Positions 1 through 11,885 of a DNA stretch of 64,000 nt are shown one piece after another. The number at the start of each line of letters is the position of its first letter. Position 1 is the stretch's first letter. The notes beneath the pieces were generated by a model that was not told the DNA's origin, did not search any database, and was given only the letters and a program-made list of their open reading frames with translations. The DNA comes from Panulirus ornatus (lineage: Eukaryota; Arthropoda; Malacostraca; Decapoda; Palinuridae), in the NCBI RefSeq assembly GCF_036320965.1, contig NC_092238.1, positions 18,837,013-18,901,012 of the forward strand, in the 5' to 3' direction. The translations under genes and the position numbers were made by a program.

Positions 1-1180
1 GTGAGGTAGCACCAGAAAAAGACAAAAAGGCCACAGTCAATCACCCAGCTGTTATGTATGATGCACAGAAACCACAGCTTCCTTTCCACATCCAGGCACC
101 ACAGACCTTTCCATGGTTTACCCCAGACGCTTCATGTGCCCTGGTTCAATCCATTGACAGCACTTCAACACCTGTATACCACATCGTTCCAATTCACATT
201 ATTCCTTGCATGCCTTTCACCCTCCAGTATGTTCAGGCCACTATCACTCAAAATCTTTCTCACTCCATCCTTCCACCTCCAGTTTGGTCTCCCACTTCTT
301 GTTCCCTCCACCTCTGACACATATATCCTCTTTGTCAATCTTTCCTCATTTATTCATTACGTATATACACATGTATATATTTATACTTGCTGCCTTCATC
401 CATTTCTCTCGTCATCCGGCCACACAGGAATCTTTCTCACTCCATCCTTCCACCTCCAGTTTGGTCTCCCACTTCTTGTTCCCTCCACCTCTGACACATA
501 TATCCTCTTTGTCAGTCTTTCCTCATTCATTTTCCTCATTCATTCATTACGTATATACACGTGTATATATTTATACTTGCTGCCTTCATCCATTTCTCTC
601 GTCATCCAGCCACACAGGAAATAGTATCACACACACACACACCCTTCAGTGAGGTAGCACCAGAAAAAGACAAAAAGGCCACAGTCAATCACCCAGCTGT
701 TATGTATGATGCACAGAAACCACAGCTTCCTTTCCACATCCAGGCACCACAGACCTTTCCATAGTTTACCCCAGACGCTTCATGTGCCCTGGTTCAATCC
801 ATTGACAGCGCTTCAACACCTGTATACCACATCGTTCCAATTCACATTATTCCTTGCATGCCTTTCACCCTCCAGTATGTTCAGGCCACGATCACTCAAA
901 ATCTTTCTCACTCCATCCTTCCACCTCCAGTTTGGTCTCCCACTTCTTGTTCCCTCCACCTCTGACACATATATCCTCTTTGTCAATCTTTCCTCATTCA
1001 TTTTCTCATTGTGTTCAAACCATTTCCACATTCTATTCCTTGCACGTCCTTCACCCTCCTGTATATTCAGGCCCCGATCACTCAAAATCTTTTTCACTCC
1101 ATCCTTTCACCTCCAATTTGGTCTCCCATTTTTCCTTGTTCCCTCCACCTCGGACACATATATCCTATGGAGTTGTGTGC
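1..1180 (-). mobile_element. RTE-1 3'-end fragments, tandemly multiplied
   Basis: On the minus strand this is the C-terminal end of the RTE-1 ORF and the start of its 3' UTR, repeated. The same block (3' UTR, then the codons around 'GLNIQEGE' and 'RPNWRWKDGV') occurs at about 1-345, 430-523, 650-1010 and 1014-1172. The 1-345 and 650-1010 copies are nearly identical, so the arrangement includes a duplication of about 650 bp. Inside it a 79-bp AT-rich spacer occurs twice (352-430 and 542-620), giving a second 190-bp duplication. A short (CA)n lies near 632-643. All pieces are non-functional. Confidence 0.8.
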
Positions 1181-1803
1181 ACAAAAAGTATTGGTGATTG
1201 AAACACTTGGGTTAAGAAGAGGGTCATAAACAAGTATGCATATTTGAGAAGAAAAGATGGTTCGTGGATATTGATGAATCACATATTAATTGGTAGGAGT
1301 GTAAAAGGGAAACTTTTGGATGTAAATGTGCCAGAAATGTCAGCTGGTGGAATTTCTGATCACAATCTTGTGAATGCAAGAATGAAGATTTATAGAGGTT
1401 TTTAGGAAAAGAGGAAATAATATGGATGAGGAGAGAGTGGTGAGAATAAGTGAGCTTGGAAAAGAGATTTATGTGAAGAAGAACTTGGAGAGATTGAATA
1501 TAGAATGGCAAAAGGTGAAAGTAAATGAAGTGGAGTGGATGAGGAATGGGAAGCATTTAGAGAAGCAGTGCTGGCATGTGGGAGAGATGCTTGTTGCATG
1601 CAAAAGATGAATGATGGGGAGATTAGAATGGGTAGTGAGTGGCAGAATGAGGAAGCAAAGTTGCTGATAAAAGAGAAGAGAGAGGCATTTGGGTGATACT
1701 TACAGGAAAGGAGCACAAACAATTAGGGGGTGTATAAGAGAGTAAGGTATAAGGAGTAAGGTGCGGGAGTTCAAAAAAGGGCAAGTGATACTTGGGGTGA
1801 TTA
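1181..1803 (+). mobile_element. RTE-1 LINE relic, endonuclease C-terminus and linker (left part)
   Basis: Decayed plus-strand RTE-1 sequence covering the end of the APE endonuclease (the stretch leading to the SDH motif, here still 'SDHNLV' near 1358) and the basic linker towards the reverse transcriptase. It carries stops and frameshifts. The copy is interrupted at 1804 by a Tigger-like DNA transposon and resumes at 2258. Confidence 0.75.
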
Positions 1804-2257
1804 CTGGTTGAGTGTCCCTTATCAGAAATGTCTGGGATTGGAAATATTTTGGATTTTGACTTTTTTGGATTTTGGAATATTTGCGCATACATAATCAGAT
1901 ATCTTGGGGATGGGACCCCAGGCTAAACATGAAATCCACTTATGTTTCATATACATCTGATACACATAGCCTGAATGTAATTTATACAAGATTTTTGATA
2001 ATTCACACATGAAACAAAGCCTGTGTAACACTGAACCATCAGAAATCTGAGGTGTCACAACCTCAGCCTACAATGTGGGCAATCTGTGGTTGTTTGGCAT
2101 CACCTTCATTCCTGACTGAATTGATATGCTACTGATAAGCAATCATTTTATTACTTATTCATACATCAGTACTTAATGGTAAAAAAAGATGTGAAATACC
2201 ATCAATAATTTTCCACTTGTCAGATTTCGGATTTTCGGATTAGGGATGCTCAACCTG
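1804..2257. mobile_element. Tigger/pogo-like DNA transposon (non-autonomous), TA target duplication
   Basis: A 454-bp element with terminal inverted repeats: the left end reads CTGGTTGAGTGTCCCT and the right end, reverse-complemented, CAGGTTGAGCATCCCT, continuing into alternating ATTCGGATTT-type sequence. It is flanked by TA at 1802-1803 and 2258-2259, as expected for Tc1/mariner/pogo elements. Removing it and one TA rejoins the RTE-1 relic in register (…gTA|tcagtaaa… against the RTE-1 pattern …agTAtcattaaa…). There is no transposase ORF. From memory, the internal AT-rich sequence resembles the terminal regions of Tigger-type elements known in mammals; this needs a database search. Confidence 0.75.
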
Positions 2258-3745
2258 TATCAGTAAACTGTAGGTAGAATAAGATGCTTTAGAAAAAGTT
2301 TAATAATGTACAAAAAACAAGAAAATTGATAGGAACATTGGTGAAGGGAGCAAAAGGTAAAGTGATAAGAGATAGTGAGGAAGAGAGGAGGAAACCAAGG
2401 AAGTATTTTGAAGGTCACTTGAATGTGTTTGAGATAGAGTGGCAGATGTAGGATGTTTAGTTCAGGGTGGTATGAGAAGTGAGAGAGCCATGGAGAATGG
2501 TATGAAGAGAGAAGAGATAGTGAAATCCTTATAGAAGATGAAATATGGCAAGGTAGCTTGAGTGGATGGGCTTACAATTAAATTAAGAACCTTCTTACAA
2601 ACACCGTGTATTAAGAAAGGGGATGCTTTTGTTTTTGATTGGTTAATTAGGATTTTCGGTGTATGTATGAATCATGGTAAGGTGCCTGAGGATTGGCAGA
2701 ATACAGGTATAGAGCCATTGTATAAAGGCAAGGGGAGTAAAGGTGAGTGTTCAAATTGTAGTTTCTTGAGTGTACCTGGTAAGTTGTATTAGAGTATAGG
2801 CATGTACAGAGCATCAGATTGGGGAGGAGCTGTGTTTTCAGAAGTGGTAGAGAATGTATGGGTTTGCTTGATAGAATGTTTGTGAGAAATACTTAGAAAA
2901 ATATAGGGAAAGCATTTTCTAGGTTTATAGAAATGCCTTTTGGAAGGTCTAAAGGATATAAAGTACAAGAGGAAAGCTGTTATGAGCAGTGAGAAGTTTT
3001 TTTCGAGAATGTGTACGGTTAGGATGAGAGAAGAGTGAATGGTTCATGATAAAGCTTGGTTTTTGGTTGGTGTGTGTGATTTTACCATGGATGTTTAATT
3101 TGTTTATGGATAGGGTGGTGAGGGAGTTAACTGCGAGAATCTTGAGGAGAGGGGCAAGTATGCTGTCTGTAAGGGAAGGCTTGAGCCGTAAGTCAGTTGT
3201 TGTTTGTTTATGATACAGCATTGGTGGCAGATTCAAGTGAGAAAATGTAGAAGCTGGTGACTGAGTTTGGAAGAGTTTGTGAAAGGTGTAAGTTCTGAGT
3301 AACTGTAAATAAAAGCAACAATATTTGGTTTATCAGGATTGAGGGACAGGTTAGTTGGAGTGTGACTTTAAATGGAGAAAAATTGAGGGAAGTGAAGTGT
3401 TTTAGATGCCTGAGAGTGAATGTTGCAGCAAGTGGAATCATGGAAGCAGAAGTGAGGTGCGGGTGGATGAGGGGCAAAAGTTCTAGGAGCATTGAGGAAT
3501 GTGTGAAATGAAAGATTTTTCTCTGGGAGGGCAAAAATGGCTATGTTTGAAGGTATAGTAATCCCATCAACATTATATAGATGTGAGGCATGGGCTGGAG
3601 ATATGGGTGTGTAGATGAGGGTAGATGTGTTGGAAATTGAATGTTAGAGGACAGTATTTAGTGTGAGGAGGTTTGGTTGAGTAAGTCATGAAAGGGTAAG
3701 AAAGAGGTATGGTAATGAATAGATTGTGGTTGAGAGAGCTAAAGA
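2258..3745 (+). mobile_element. RTE-1 LINE relic, reverse transcriptase part (right part)
   Basis: Continuation of the RTE-1 copy begun at 1181. Degenerate but recognisable reverse transcriptase segments follow in order: 'VPEDWQN' (near 2685), 'LYKGKGSKGECSN' (2715-2755), the region before the FADD motif (near 3205), 'LRCLRV' type palm/thumb sequence (near 3400), and the C-terminal 'VERAKE' segment (near 3740). Many stops and frameshifts. The 3' UTR is missing. Confidence 0.75.
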
Positions 3746-4229
3746 AGGTTACATAGATACACAGACCCAAGGGCCAATTGAGTTGGTTAGGTTCTGATGC
3801 TAAAAAGAAAAGAGAAAAGAAAAAATCCCCTTGTAAGCAGTAGAAGAAAAGGATAGCAAAGCAAAGGCTCTTTCCCCACCCTCCACTCCCTCTGGCACAT
3901 GCTGGCATGAAAACAGATTGAAGAAATACCTTACAGGATTAATAAGCCTGAAGGAAATTTTTGTAGAAAAGTCATAAGGTAGAATGAACAAGAATATGTC
4001 ATGCATCCCATCACCAACATCTTGCATCCCTTCACTTTTTCATATAAGGATAAACTTGAGCTCCAGTCTCTTGACTTACAATACCTATATTATTCATGAT
4101 GTTGAAGAAGGAGACAGTAATTCTCAATTACTCCCTCAAAGCAGATGACGTAGGTTAATAAATTTAGTATGATACAACAACATGGCCAGGGAAAGATCAG
4201 TGGTTAAGAAGGTAGCATGATACACATTG
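3746..4229. other. Unassigned intergenic/intronic stretch
   Basis: No gene, RNA or recognised repeat. The start (3746-3840) is purine-rich; the rest is ordinary AT-rich sequence without a convincing ORF. It separates an RTE-1 relic from a CR1/L2-type relic. Confidence 0.4.
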
Positions 4230-5880
4230 CATTAAGATGACCGATTAAATGAATTATTAAGTACCACAGAGTGACAAATGGTGAACAGGATTGATTTTGA
4301 AGATATTAAGAGTGTTGCTCTAAACAGCATTTTCTGGGAGCTTATTCCATGCATCAGTAATGTTGTTGGTTAAAAAATATTTCATACAGTCCAGATTAAA
4401 TCGTTGACCTCAAAGTTTTAATCCATCTTCTCTTGTTGGTAATGCTGGCACTACTGTAAAGAAATGTTCAATGTCAATGTTGTTGAATCTTTTAAGTATG
4501 TTGAAACATTCTCTTAATTGCCATGGAGATGCTTCTTGTTCTGAGAGAACAAATATTATTCTTGCAGTCTTTCCTCATATGGTTTGTTGCACAAGGAGAG
4601 AATTAATTTAGTCGCTCTTTGCTGCACTGCTTCCAATTTAAGTGTTCTTACTTAAGTGGGGGGACCAAAACTGCGCTGCATATTCAAGGTGTAATCTAAT
4701 TAGACTTAGGTATAGTGGCAATGTTGTATCCTTGCTTTTGTATGTAAAGTCTGTTTATAAGTCCTGACATCCTATTTGCTTTCTTGGTAGTTTCATTGCA
4801 ATGCTGGGACAATTTGAAGTTATCAGAGACAGGACCCCTAGATCTCTCACAGTAGGGGTTATCCTTTATCTTGTGGCCTATCAGTTCATGATAAAAAATT
4901 TTGTTTAGGTTTCTTGCTTGTAACATCTGACATTTATTGACATTAAAAGGCATTTGTCATTTACTAGACCATTCAGTGATTTCAATTTGTTCCTCTTGTC
5001 ATCTTAACCTATCTTCTTCAGTTAATAAGGTACTGCCAATTTTTGTGTCATCTGCAGATTTAAATACGGTTATTTAGCTTTACATTAACACCTTTATTAT
5101 AAATGATGAAAAGTATAGGCCTAAGTACAGATCCCTGGGGACTCCGCTAGTAATGGGTGACCACACTGATGATTCCCCTTTCATTCCTACTCTCTACTTC
5201 TTATCATGTAACCAGGTTCCTGTCCAATTTCTTGTGCAACCGGTAATCCCCAAGACCCAGTCTTTGTGCATCATTTTAATGTGAGGGACTTTATCGAATG
5301 CTTTTTGGAAGTCCAAAATATTATATCTATTGCTTTTGTCTTGTCATAGGTATTGAATAATGTATGATAAAATTCAATAAGGTGTGTAAAACATGATCTG
5401 TATCTTCAAAAACCGTGCTGTGTATTATTGATAAGGCTGTGTTGTTCCGGATAGGCTACAATTTTATCTCTAATGATCAACTCTAGAAGGTTACAAATGA
5501 TTTATAGTAGGCTGATAAGACAGTAATTATCAGACAATTTATGGCTTCTCTTTTTGTATATAGGAGTGACGTCTGCCAGTCTCCAGTCCTGTGGGACAAT
5601 CCCTTCCTGGAGCGATTTATTGAAAATCAGGGTTAACAGTCTGGCAGTTTTGTGGTTGACGTTTTTAATCACTCATAGATAGAAACAATAAGGACCTAGG
5701 CTTTTATTAGTCTTCAACTTATCAATTTGCATTAATACTTCTCTAACTGTGATGGTGAATTCATGTATCATGTGAGTGCTATTTGTCACTGTCTTTAAAT
5801 TTGTGTCATTGCTTTCTAGCATAAAGACAGAACTGAAAAACGGTTCAGAGTTGTTGCTATAAGTGTGCTAAAATAATTTA
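4230..5880 (-). mobile_element. CR1/L2-type LINE relic, reverse transcriptase
   Basis: Read on the minus strand, broken reverse transcriptase segments follow from 5880 down to 4230: 'VPQDWRLADVTPIYKK' (near 5580-5630), 'QKAFDKVPH' type sequence disrupted by frameshifts (near 5280-5320), 'DDTKIGSTLLTEEDRL' (near 5010-5060), 'MPFNVNKCQ' (4930-4953), and a C-terminal tail ending 'WNKLPENAV'. The motif order and wording match CR1/L2-clade LINEs rather than RTE. No intact ORF; the longest remnant is 85 codons (4696-4953). Confidence 0.75.
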
Positions 5881-5881
5881 G

Positions 5882-6578
5882 ACACTTCTCTCTTACCCTT
5901 TCATTATCTACTTCATCAAATCATGTCTCTCCACATATTGTTCTCAAATATTTCATTTCCAACATATCCACCCTCCTCTGCACAGCCTCATATCTATGTA
6001 ATATTGATGGGACTACTATACTCATTAGCATACCCATGTTTGCCTTCCCAGATAACGATCTCTCTTTCCACACATTCTTTAGTGCCTCCAGAACCTTTTC
6101 CCTCCTCGCCCACCATATGACTCACTTCCTCTTCCATGGTTCCATTCTCTATCATGTCCACTCTTAGGTATCTAAAACACTTCACTTCCTCATATTTTTC
6201 TTTTTTCAAACTCACACCCCAACTAACCTGTCCTTCAACCCCTGTTAAACCTATTAACCTTTCTTTTATTCACATGCACTCTCAACTTCCTCCTTTCACA
6301 CATTCTTTAAAACTCAGTCACCAACTAATGCAGTTTCTCTCAAATTTTCTGACAGTGCTGAATCATCAGCAAACATCAGTTGGCTCACTTCCTAGGCTCT
6401 TTAATCCTGTCTACAGACTACATACTCATTTCCTTCCCTAAACAAACAACCATGGTGGCATCTCACACCCCTACTGCAGACCAGCCTTTACTTGGAACCA
6501 TTCACTCTCCACTTTTCCTACTCATACACAAGCCTTACACCCTTGATGAAAATTCTTCCCTGCTTCCATTAGTTTTCC
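5882..6578 (-). mobile_element. RTE-1 LINE fragment (reverse transcriptase C-terminal half)
   Basis: Minus-strand RTE-1 sequence from the C-terminal 'VREM' region up to the segment just upstream of the FADD palm motif. Several frameshifts; 'CFRYLRVDMIENGTM' is readable near 6140-6180. Truncated at both ends. Confidence 0.75.
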
Positions 6579-6579
6579 T

Positions 6580-6975
6580 GTCAATCTAAGTATTTATTTG
6601 GCTATCTATCTATCTATCTGTATCTTTGATGCCTGTCCCCTCCTGGAATTCCCTTAAGGGGGTAGCCTTAGCAGTAGAGTCCCATAGCCAGTGAACTCCA
6701 GTGCCGCTTCTTAGCTTTAAGTGCCTTACCCTAAACAGGCCGCTGGCAAATTGCAACTCTACTGCTGTTTGGAGAGGCTCCTGCTTAATGTTCCTACTGA
6801 CTTCTTCTGCCTGATGCCCCTGCGTAATGTTCCTACTTAGTAATTCTACCTAATGTTTCTACCTAATGCTTCTACCTAAATGTTCCTACCTACTGCCTCT
6901 ATCTTTATATTTTTTTTGTATTAGCTAAGATGGCATGAGCAACTAAGACCCTAATCAAGGCCTTCGCATTAATGC
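6580..6975 (-). repeat. GATA-tailed repeat element with GTTCCTACC-type minisatellite
   Basis: On the minus strand this ends in a (GATA)n run (6598-6625), preceded by a conserved tail (6626-6660). The other end is a short irregular minisatellite of the pattern GTTCCTACCTAATG (about 6785-6905). Related copies lie at 31380-31960, 36064-36375 and 37496-37735. No coding capacity; it looks like a SINE-like or 3'-UTR-derived non-autonomous element. Confidence 0.65.
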
Positions 6976-6989
6976 CATATATATGTATA

Positions 6990-9057
6990 TATGAATTGAG
7001 GAGAAAGAATACTTCCTAGTTGCCCCCTGCGTGTCATAGAAGGCAACTAAAGGGGGTGGGCTTGTGGGAGCTGGAGACCCTTCCCATCTTGTATTTCAAT
7101 TTCCAAATGAGGAAACAGAAGTAGTCAAGCAGGGAGTGCTTATCTTCCTTGAAGGCTCAGATTGGGGTGTCTGAATGTATGTGGATGTAACCTAGATGAG
7201 AAGAAAAGAGAGATAAATAGTATGTCTGAGGGAAGAAAACTAGATATTCTAGCTTTGAGTGAAATGAAGCTCAAGGGTAAAGGAAAAGAATGGTTTGGAA
7301 AAGTCTTGGGAGTAAAGTTAGGGTAGTTGTGAGGACAAGAGCTAAGGAAGGAGTAGCACTACTAAAGCAGGAGTTGTGAGAGTGTGTGATAGAGTGTAAG
7401 GAAGTAAATTCTAGATTGATGTGGGTAAAACTGAAAGTGGGTGGAAAGAGATGGATGATTATTAGTGCCTATGCACCTGGTCATAAGAAGGAAGATCTTC
7501 AAGAGGCAAGTGTTTTGGGAGCAGCTGAGTGAGTGTCAGCAGTTTTGGTGCTTGAGACTGGGTATTACTGAAGGATGATTTAAATGTGGTGAGTAATGTG
7601 GCACTTGAAGGTATAATTGGTGTACATGTGGTATTCAGTGTGGTGAATGGGAATTGGTGAAAGCTTGTGGTTTGTGTGTTGAAAAAAGACTGGTGATTAG
7701 GAATACCTAGTTTGAAAAGAGAGATATACACAAGTATAAGTATGTGAGTAGAAGAGATGGTCAAAGGGCATTATTAGATTATATGTTGATTGATAGGCAT
7801 GTAAAAGAGAGACTTTTGGATGTTAATGTGCTGAGAGGGGCAGCTGGTAGGATGTCTGAACACTATCTTATGGGGTCAAAGGTGAAAATTTGTAGAGGTT
7901 TCCAAGAAAAGAAAAGATAATGTTGGGAGAAGAGAGTGGTGAGAAAAAGTGAGCTTGGAAAGTAGACTTGTGTGAGGAAGTACCAGGAGAGATTGAATGT
8001 AGTTTGGCAAAAGGTAAGAGCAAATGACGTGAGGGGAGTGGTTGAGGATTGGGATATATTTAGGGATGCACTGATAGCATGTGCAAAAGATGCATGTGGC
8101 ATGAGGAAGGTGAGAGATGGGCAGATTACATGGGGTAGTGAGTGGTAGAATGAAGAAGTAAAGTTGTTAAAGTGAAAAGAGAGGTGTTTGGATGATACTT
8201 GCAAAGAAGGAGTACAAACTGGCCAGGAGATGTGTAATATAAAGCTGCAGGAGGTCAAGAGGAAGGTACAAGAATTGAAAAACTGGGTAAATGAGAGTTG
8301 GGGTGAGAGAGTATCATTAAACTTTAGGAAGAATAAAAACATGTTTTGGAAGGAGGTAAATAATGTATGTAAGATGAGCGCAGATGGGAACATCGGTGAA
8401 GGGGGCAAGGGGGAAGTGATAACAGGTATTGAGGAAGTGAAGAGGAGATGAAGTGAGTATAGAGAAGGTTTATTGAATGTTTTTGATGATAGAGTGGCAG
8501 ATGTTAGGTGTTTTCTTGAGGTTGGTATGCAGAGTGAGAGAGTCAAGGAGAGTGGTTTGGTGAAGAGAGGAGAGGTTGTGAAAGCCTTGCAGAAGATGAA
8601 ATCCAGAACAGGCAGTGGATTTGGATGGTATGGCAGTTGATTTATTAAGAAAGAGAGTGACTGTGTTGTTGATTGATTGGTAAGGATATTCAGTATGTGT
8701 ATGGAACATGAAGTGCCTGCGGATTGGCAGAATTCATACATAGTGCCATTGTACAAAGGCAAAGGGGATAAAGGTGAGTGTTCAAACTACAGAGGCATAA
8801 GTTTGTTGAGTATTCCTGGAAAATTATATGGGAGGGTATTGATTGAGAGGGGGAAGGTATGTACAGAGCATGTGGTGTGTGGTAGTTTGATCATGTAAGT
8901 AATGAAAGGGTAAGAGAGATGTGTGATGATAAAAAGAGTGTGGTTGAGAGAACAGGAGACGGTGTGTTGAAATGGTCTGGACATATGGAGAGAATGAGTG
9001 AGGAAAGGTTGACTAAGAGGATTTATATGTCAGAGTTGGAGGGAACAAGAAGAAGCA
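6990..9057 (+). mobile_element. RTE-1 LINE copy with 5' UTR and internal deletion
   Basis: Starts with the RTE-1 5' UTR ('gagaaagaatacttcc' at 7000) and the ORF start region (about 7140). The endonuclease (7240-7920) is full of stops. The linker and N-terminal reverse transcriptase follow to about 8865, then the sequence jumps straight to the C-terminal 'VREMCD-KKSVVE' segment (8880-9055), so the catalytic palm is deleted. At 9058 it abuts an RTE-1 piece in the opposite orientation. Confidence 0.75.
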
Positions 9058-9059
9058 AT

Positions 9060-9712
9060 AGGTCATGCAACACACTCTCTTCTGCTCTCTCAACCACACT
9101 TCTCTCTTACCCTTTCATTACTTACTCAATCAAACCATCTCACACCACATATTATCCTCAAACATCTCATTTCCAGCACACACCCTCATCCACACAAAAC
9201 TATCAATAACCCATGCCTCACAACCATATGATATTTTTATAACTACTATTCCTTCAAACATACCCATTTTTGCTCTCTGAGATAACATTCTCTTGTTCCA
9301 TACACACTTCACTGCTCCCAGAACCTTTGCCTCCTCCCTGACCCTATGACACTTCTGCTTCTGTGATTCCATTTGCTGCCAAGTCCACTCCCAGATATCT
9401 AAAACACTTCAGTTCCTCCAGTTTTTCTTTATTCAAACTTACATTTCAACTGATATGTCCCTTAATCCTGCTGAACTTAATAACCTTGCTTTTATTCACA
9501 TTTACTCTCATCTTTCTCCTTTCGTACACTTCCAAACTGTCACCAACTTCAGTTTCTTGCTCGAATCAATCACCAGTTCTGTATCATCAACAAACTACAA
9601 CTGACTTGCATCCCAGGCCCCCTTATCCATTAACAGTCTGTATACTAACTACTCTCTCCAAAACTCTTGCATTTACCTCACTCATCACCCCTTTCATAAA
9701 GAAATTATGTAT
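9060..9712 (-). mobile_element. RTE-1 LINE fragment, inverted
   Basis: Minus-strand RTE-1 reverse transcriptase and C-terminal segment, joined head-on to the plus-strand copy ending at 9057. It covers the region from the post-palm 'FMDGV' area (near 9710) to the C-terminal 'VERAEEGVLK' area (near 9065). Non-functional. Confidence 0.75.
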
Positions 9713-11885
9713 GTGAAGGGGAAAGGGGAAGAATGTTTTTGAAATATCTTGGGAGTAAAGTCAGGGGTTGGTCACAGGGCAAGACCTAAAGAAGGAGTGG
9801 CACTGCTCCTGAAGCAGGAGGTGTGGGAGTGTGATAGAGTGCAAGGAAGTTTATTCTAGATTGATCTGGGTAAAACACAATGGATGGCAAGAAATGGGTG
9901 ATGATTGGTACTTGTGCACCTAGTCATGAGAAGAAAGATCATGAGAGGCAAGTGTTTTGGGAGTAGATGAGTGAGTGTGCACAAGACTGAGAATTAGTGA
10001 TGGGTGATTTAAATGCGAAAGTGAGTAATTTGGCAGTTGGGGTTATAATTGGTGGGCATGGGGTATTCATTGTTGTGACTGGAAATGGTGAAGAGCTTGT
10101 GGATTCATGTGCTGAAAAAGGACTGGTGATCAAGAATACCTAGCTTAAGAGATATACACAAGTGTGCAAAAGAGACTAGGAGAGATGGTAAAAGGGCATT
10201 ATTAGATTGAATATTAATTGATAGGTGTGTAAAAGAGAGACTTTTGGATGTTAATGTATTGAGAGGGGCAGCTGCAGGGATTTCTAACCAGTATCTAGTG
10301 AGATGAAGGTGAAGATTTGAGGAGGTTTTCAAAAAAAAAAAGAGAGAATGTTTGGGAGAAGAGAGTGGTGAGAGTAAGTGAGCTAGGAATGGACACTTGT
10401 GTGAGGAAGTACCAGGAGAGATTGAGTGTAGAATGGCAAAAGGTGAGAGCAAATGACGTAAAGGGAGTGGGTGAGGAATAGGTTGTATTTAGGGAAGCAG
10501 TGATGGCATGTGCAAAAGATGCATGTGGCATGAGAATGGTGGGAGGTGGGCAGATAAGAAAGAGTTGTGAGTAGTGAGATGAAGAAGTAAAGTTGTTAGT
10601 GAAAGAGAAAAGAGAGGCATTTGGACAATACTTACAAGGAAGGAGTGCAGATGACTGGGAATGTATAAAAGAAAGCAGCATGGATGTAAGGCATGTGTAT
10701 GAGTAGAAAGAGAGGAGAGTGATTGGTTCCCAGTGAATTTTGGTCTGTGGCTGGGGTGTGTGATGTCCCCATGGTGCTTTAATTTGTTCATAGATGGGGT
10801 GGTTAGGGAGGTAATTGCAAGAGTTTTGGAGAGAGGGGTGAGTATGCAGTCTGTTGGGGATGAGAGGGCTTGGGAAGTGAGTCAGCTGTTGTTCACCGAT
10901 GATACAGCTCTGTGGCTGATTCATGTGAGAAACTGCAGAGTTTGGTGACCAAGTTTGGAAAAGCGTGAAAGGAGAAAGTTGAGAGTAAATGTGAATAAGA
11001 GCAAGGTTATTAGGTTTAGTAGGGTTGAGGGATAAGTTAACTGGGATGTAGGTTTGAATGGAAAAAATTGGAGGAAGTGAAGTGTTTTAGATATCTGGGA
11101 GTGGACTAGTGGACTTAGCAGCAGATGGAACCATGGAAGTGATGTACAGGGTGGGAGAGGGGGGGCAGAGATTCTGTGAGCGATGAAGAATGTGTGGAAG
11201 GAAAGAAAGTTATCTCAGAGAGCAAAAATGGGTTTGTTTGAAGTAGTAGTTCCAATAATGTTATATGGTTATGAGGCATGGGCTATAGATAGTAGGGTTG
11301 AGGGATAAGTTAACTGGGATGTAGGTTTGAATGGAAAAAAATTGGAGGAAGTGAAGTGTTTTAGATATCTGGGAGTGGACTAGTGGACTTAGCAGCGGAT
11401 GGAACCATGGAAGTGATGTACAGGGTGGGAGAGGGGGGCAGAGATTCTGTGAGCGATGAAGAATGTGTGGAAGGAAAGAAAGTTATCTCAGAGAGCAAAA
11501 ATGGGTTTGTTTGAAGTAGTAGTTCCAATAATGTTATATGGTTATGAGGCATGGGCTATAGATAGGGTTGAATGGAGGAGGGTGGATGTGTTGAAAATGA
11601 AATGTTTGAGGACATTATGTGATGTGAGGTGGTTTGACCAAGTAAGTAATGAAAGAGTAAGAGAGATGTGTGGAAATAGAAAGAGTGTGGTTGAGAGAGC
11701 AGTAGAGGTTGTGTTGAAATGGTTTACACATATGGAAAGAATGAGTGAGGAAAGGTTGACAAAGAGAATATATGTGGCAGAGGTGGGAGGATGGCTTGAA
11801 AAAGATTTTGAGCGTTCGGGGCCAGAACATATAGGAGGGTGGGAGATATGTAAGGAATAGAGTGAATTGGAACAATGTTGATATA
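9713..11885 (+). mobile_element. RTE-1 LINE copy with internal deletion and tandem duplication
   Basis: Begins inside the endonuclease ('KGKGEE' region, 9720) and runs through endonuclease and linker to about 10680. It then jumps to the reverse transcriptase segment just before 'GLRQGC' (10690-10760), so the first half of the reverse transcriptase is lost. A palm remnant ('LLFTDDTAL', near 10890-10915) and C-terminal region follow to about 11885. Within it, 273 bp is duplicated in tandem (11018-11563). Decayed by stops and frameshifts. Confidence 0.75.
11018..11563 (+). repeat. 273-bp direct tandem duplication inside an RTE-1 copy
   Basis: The blocks 11018-11290 and 11291-11563 are almost identical, differing at only a few positions (one extra A, one A/G change, one missing G). 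Both begin AGTAGGGTTGAGGGATAAG and end with the codons for the GYEAWAID motif. The high identity suggests the duplication is much younger than the LINE copy around it. Confidence 0.9.

Noticed and set aside
3573..4027. Minus-strand ORFs with hydrophobic Phe/Leu-rich stretches
   Set aside because: Antisense of an RTE-1 relic and purine-rich sequence; no domain and no splice or start context.
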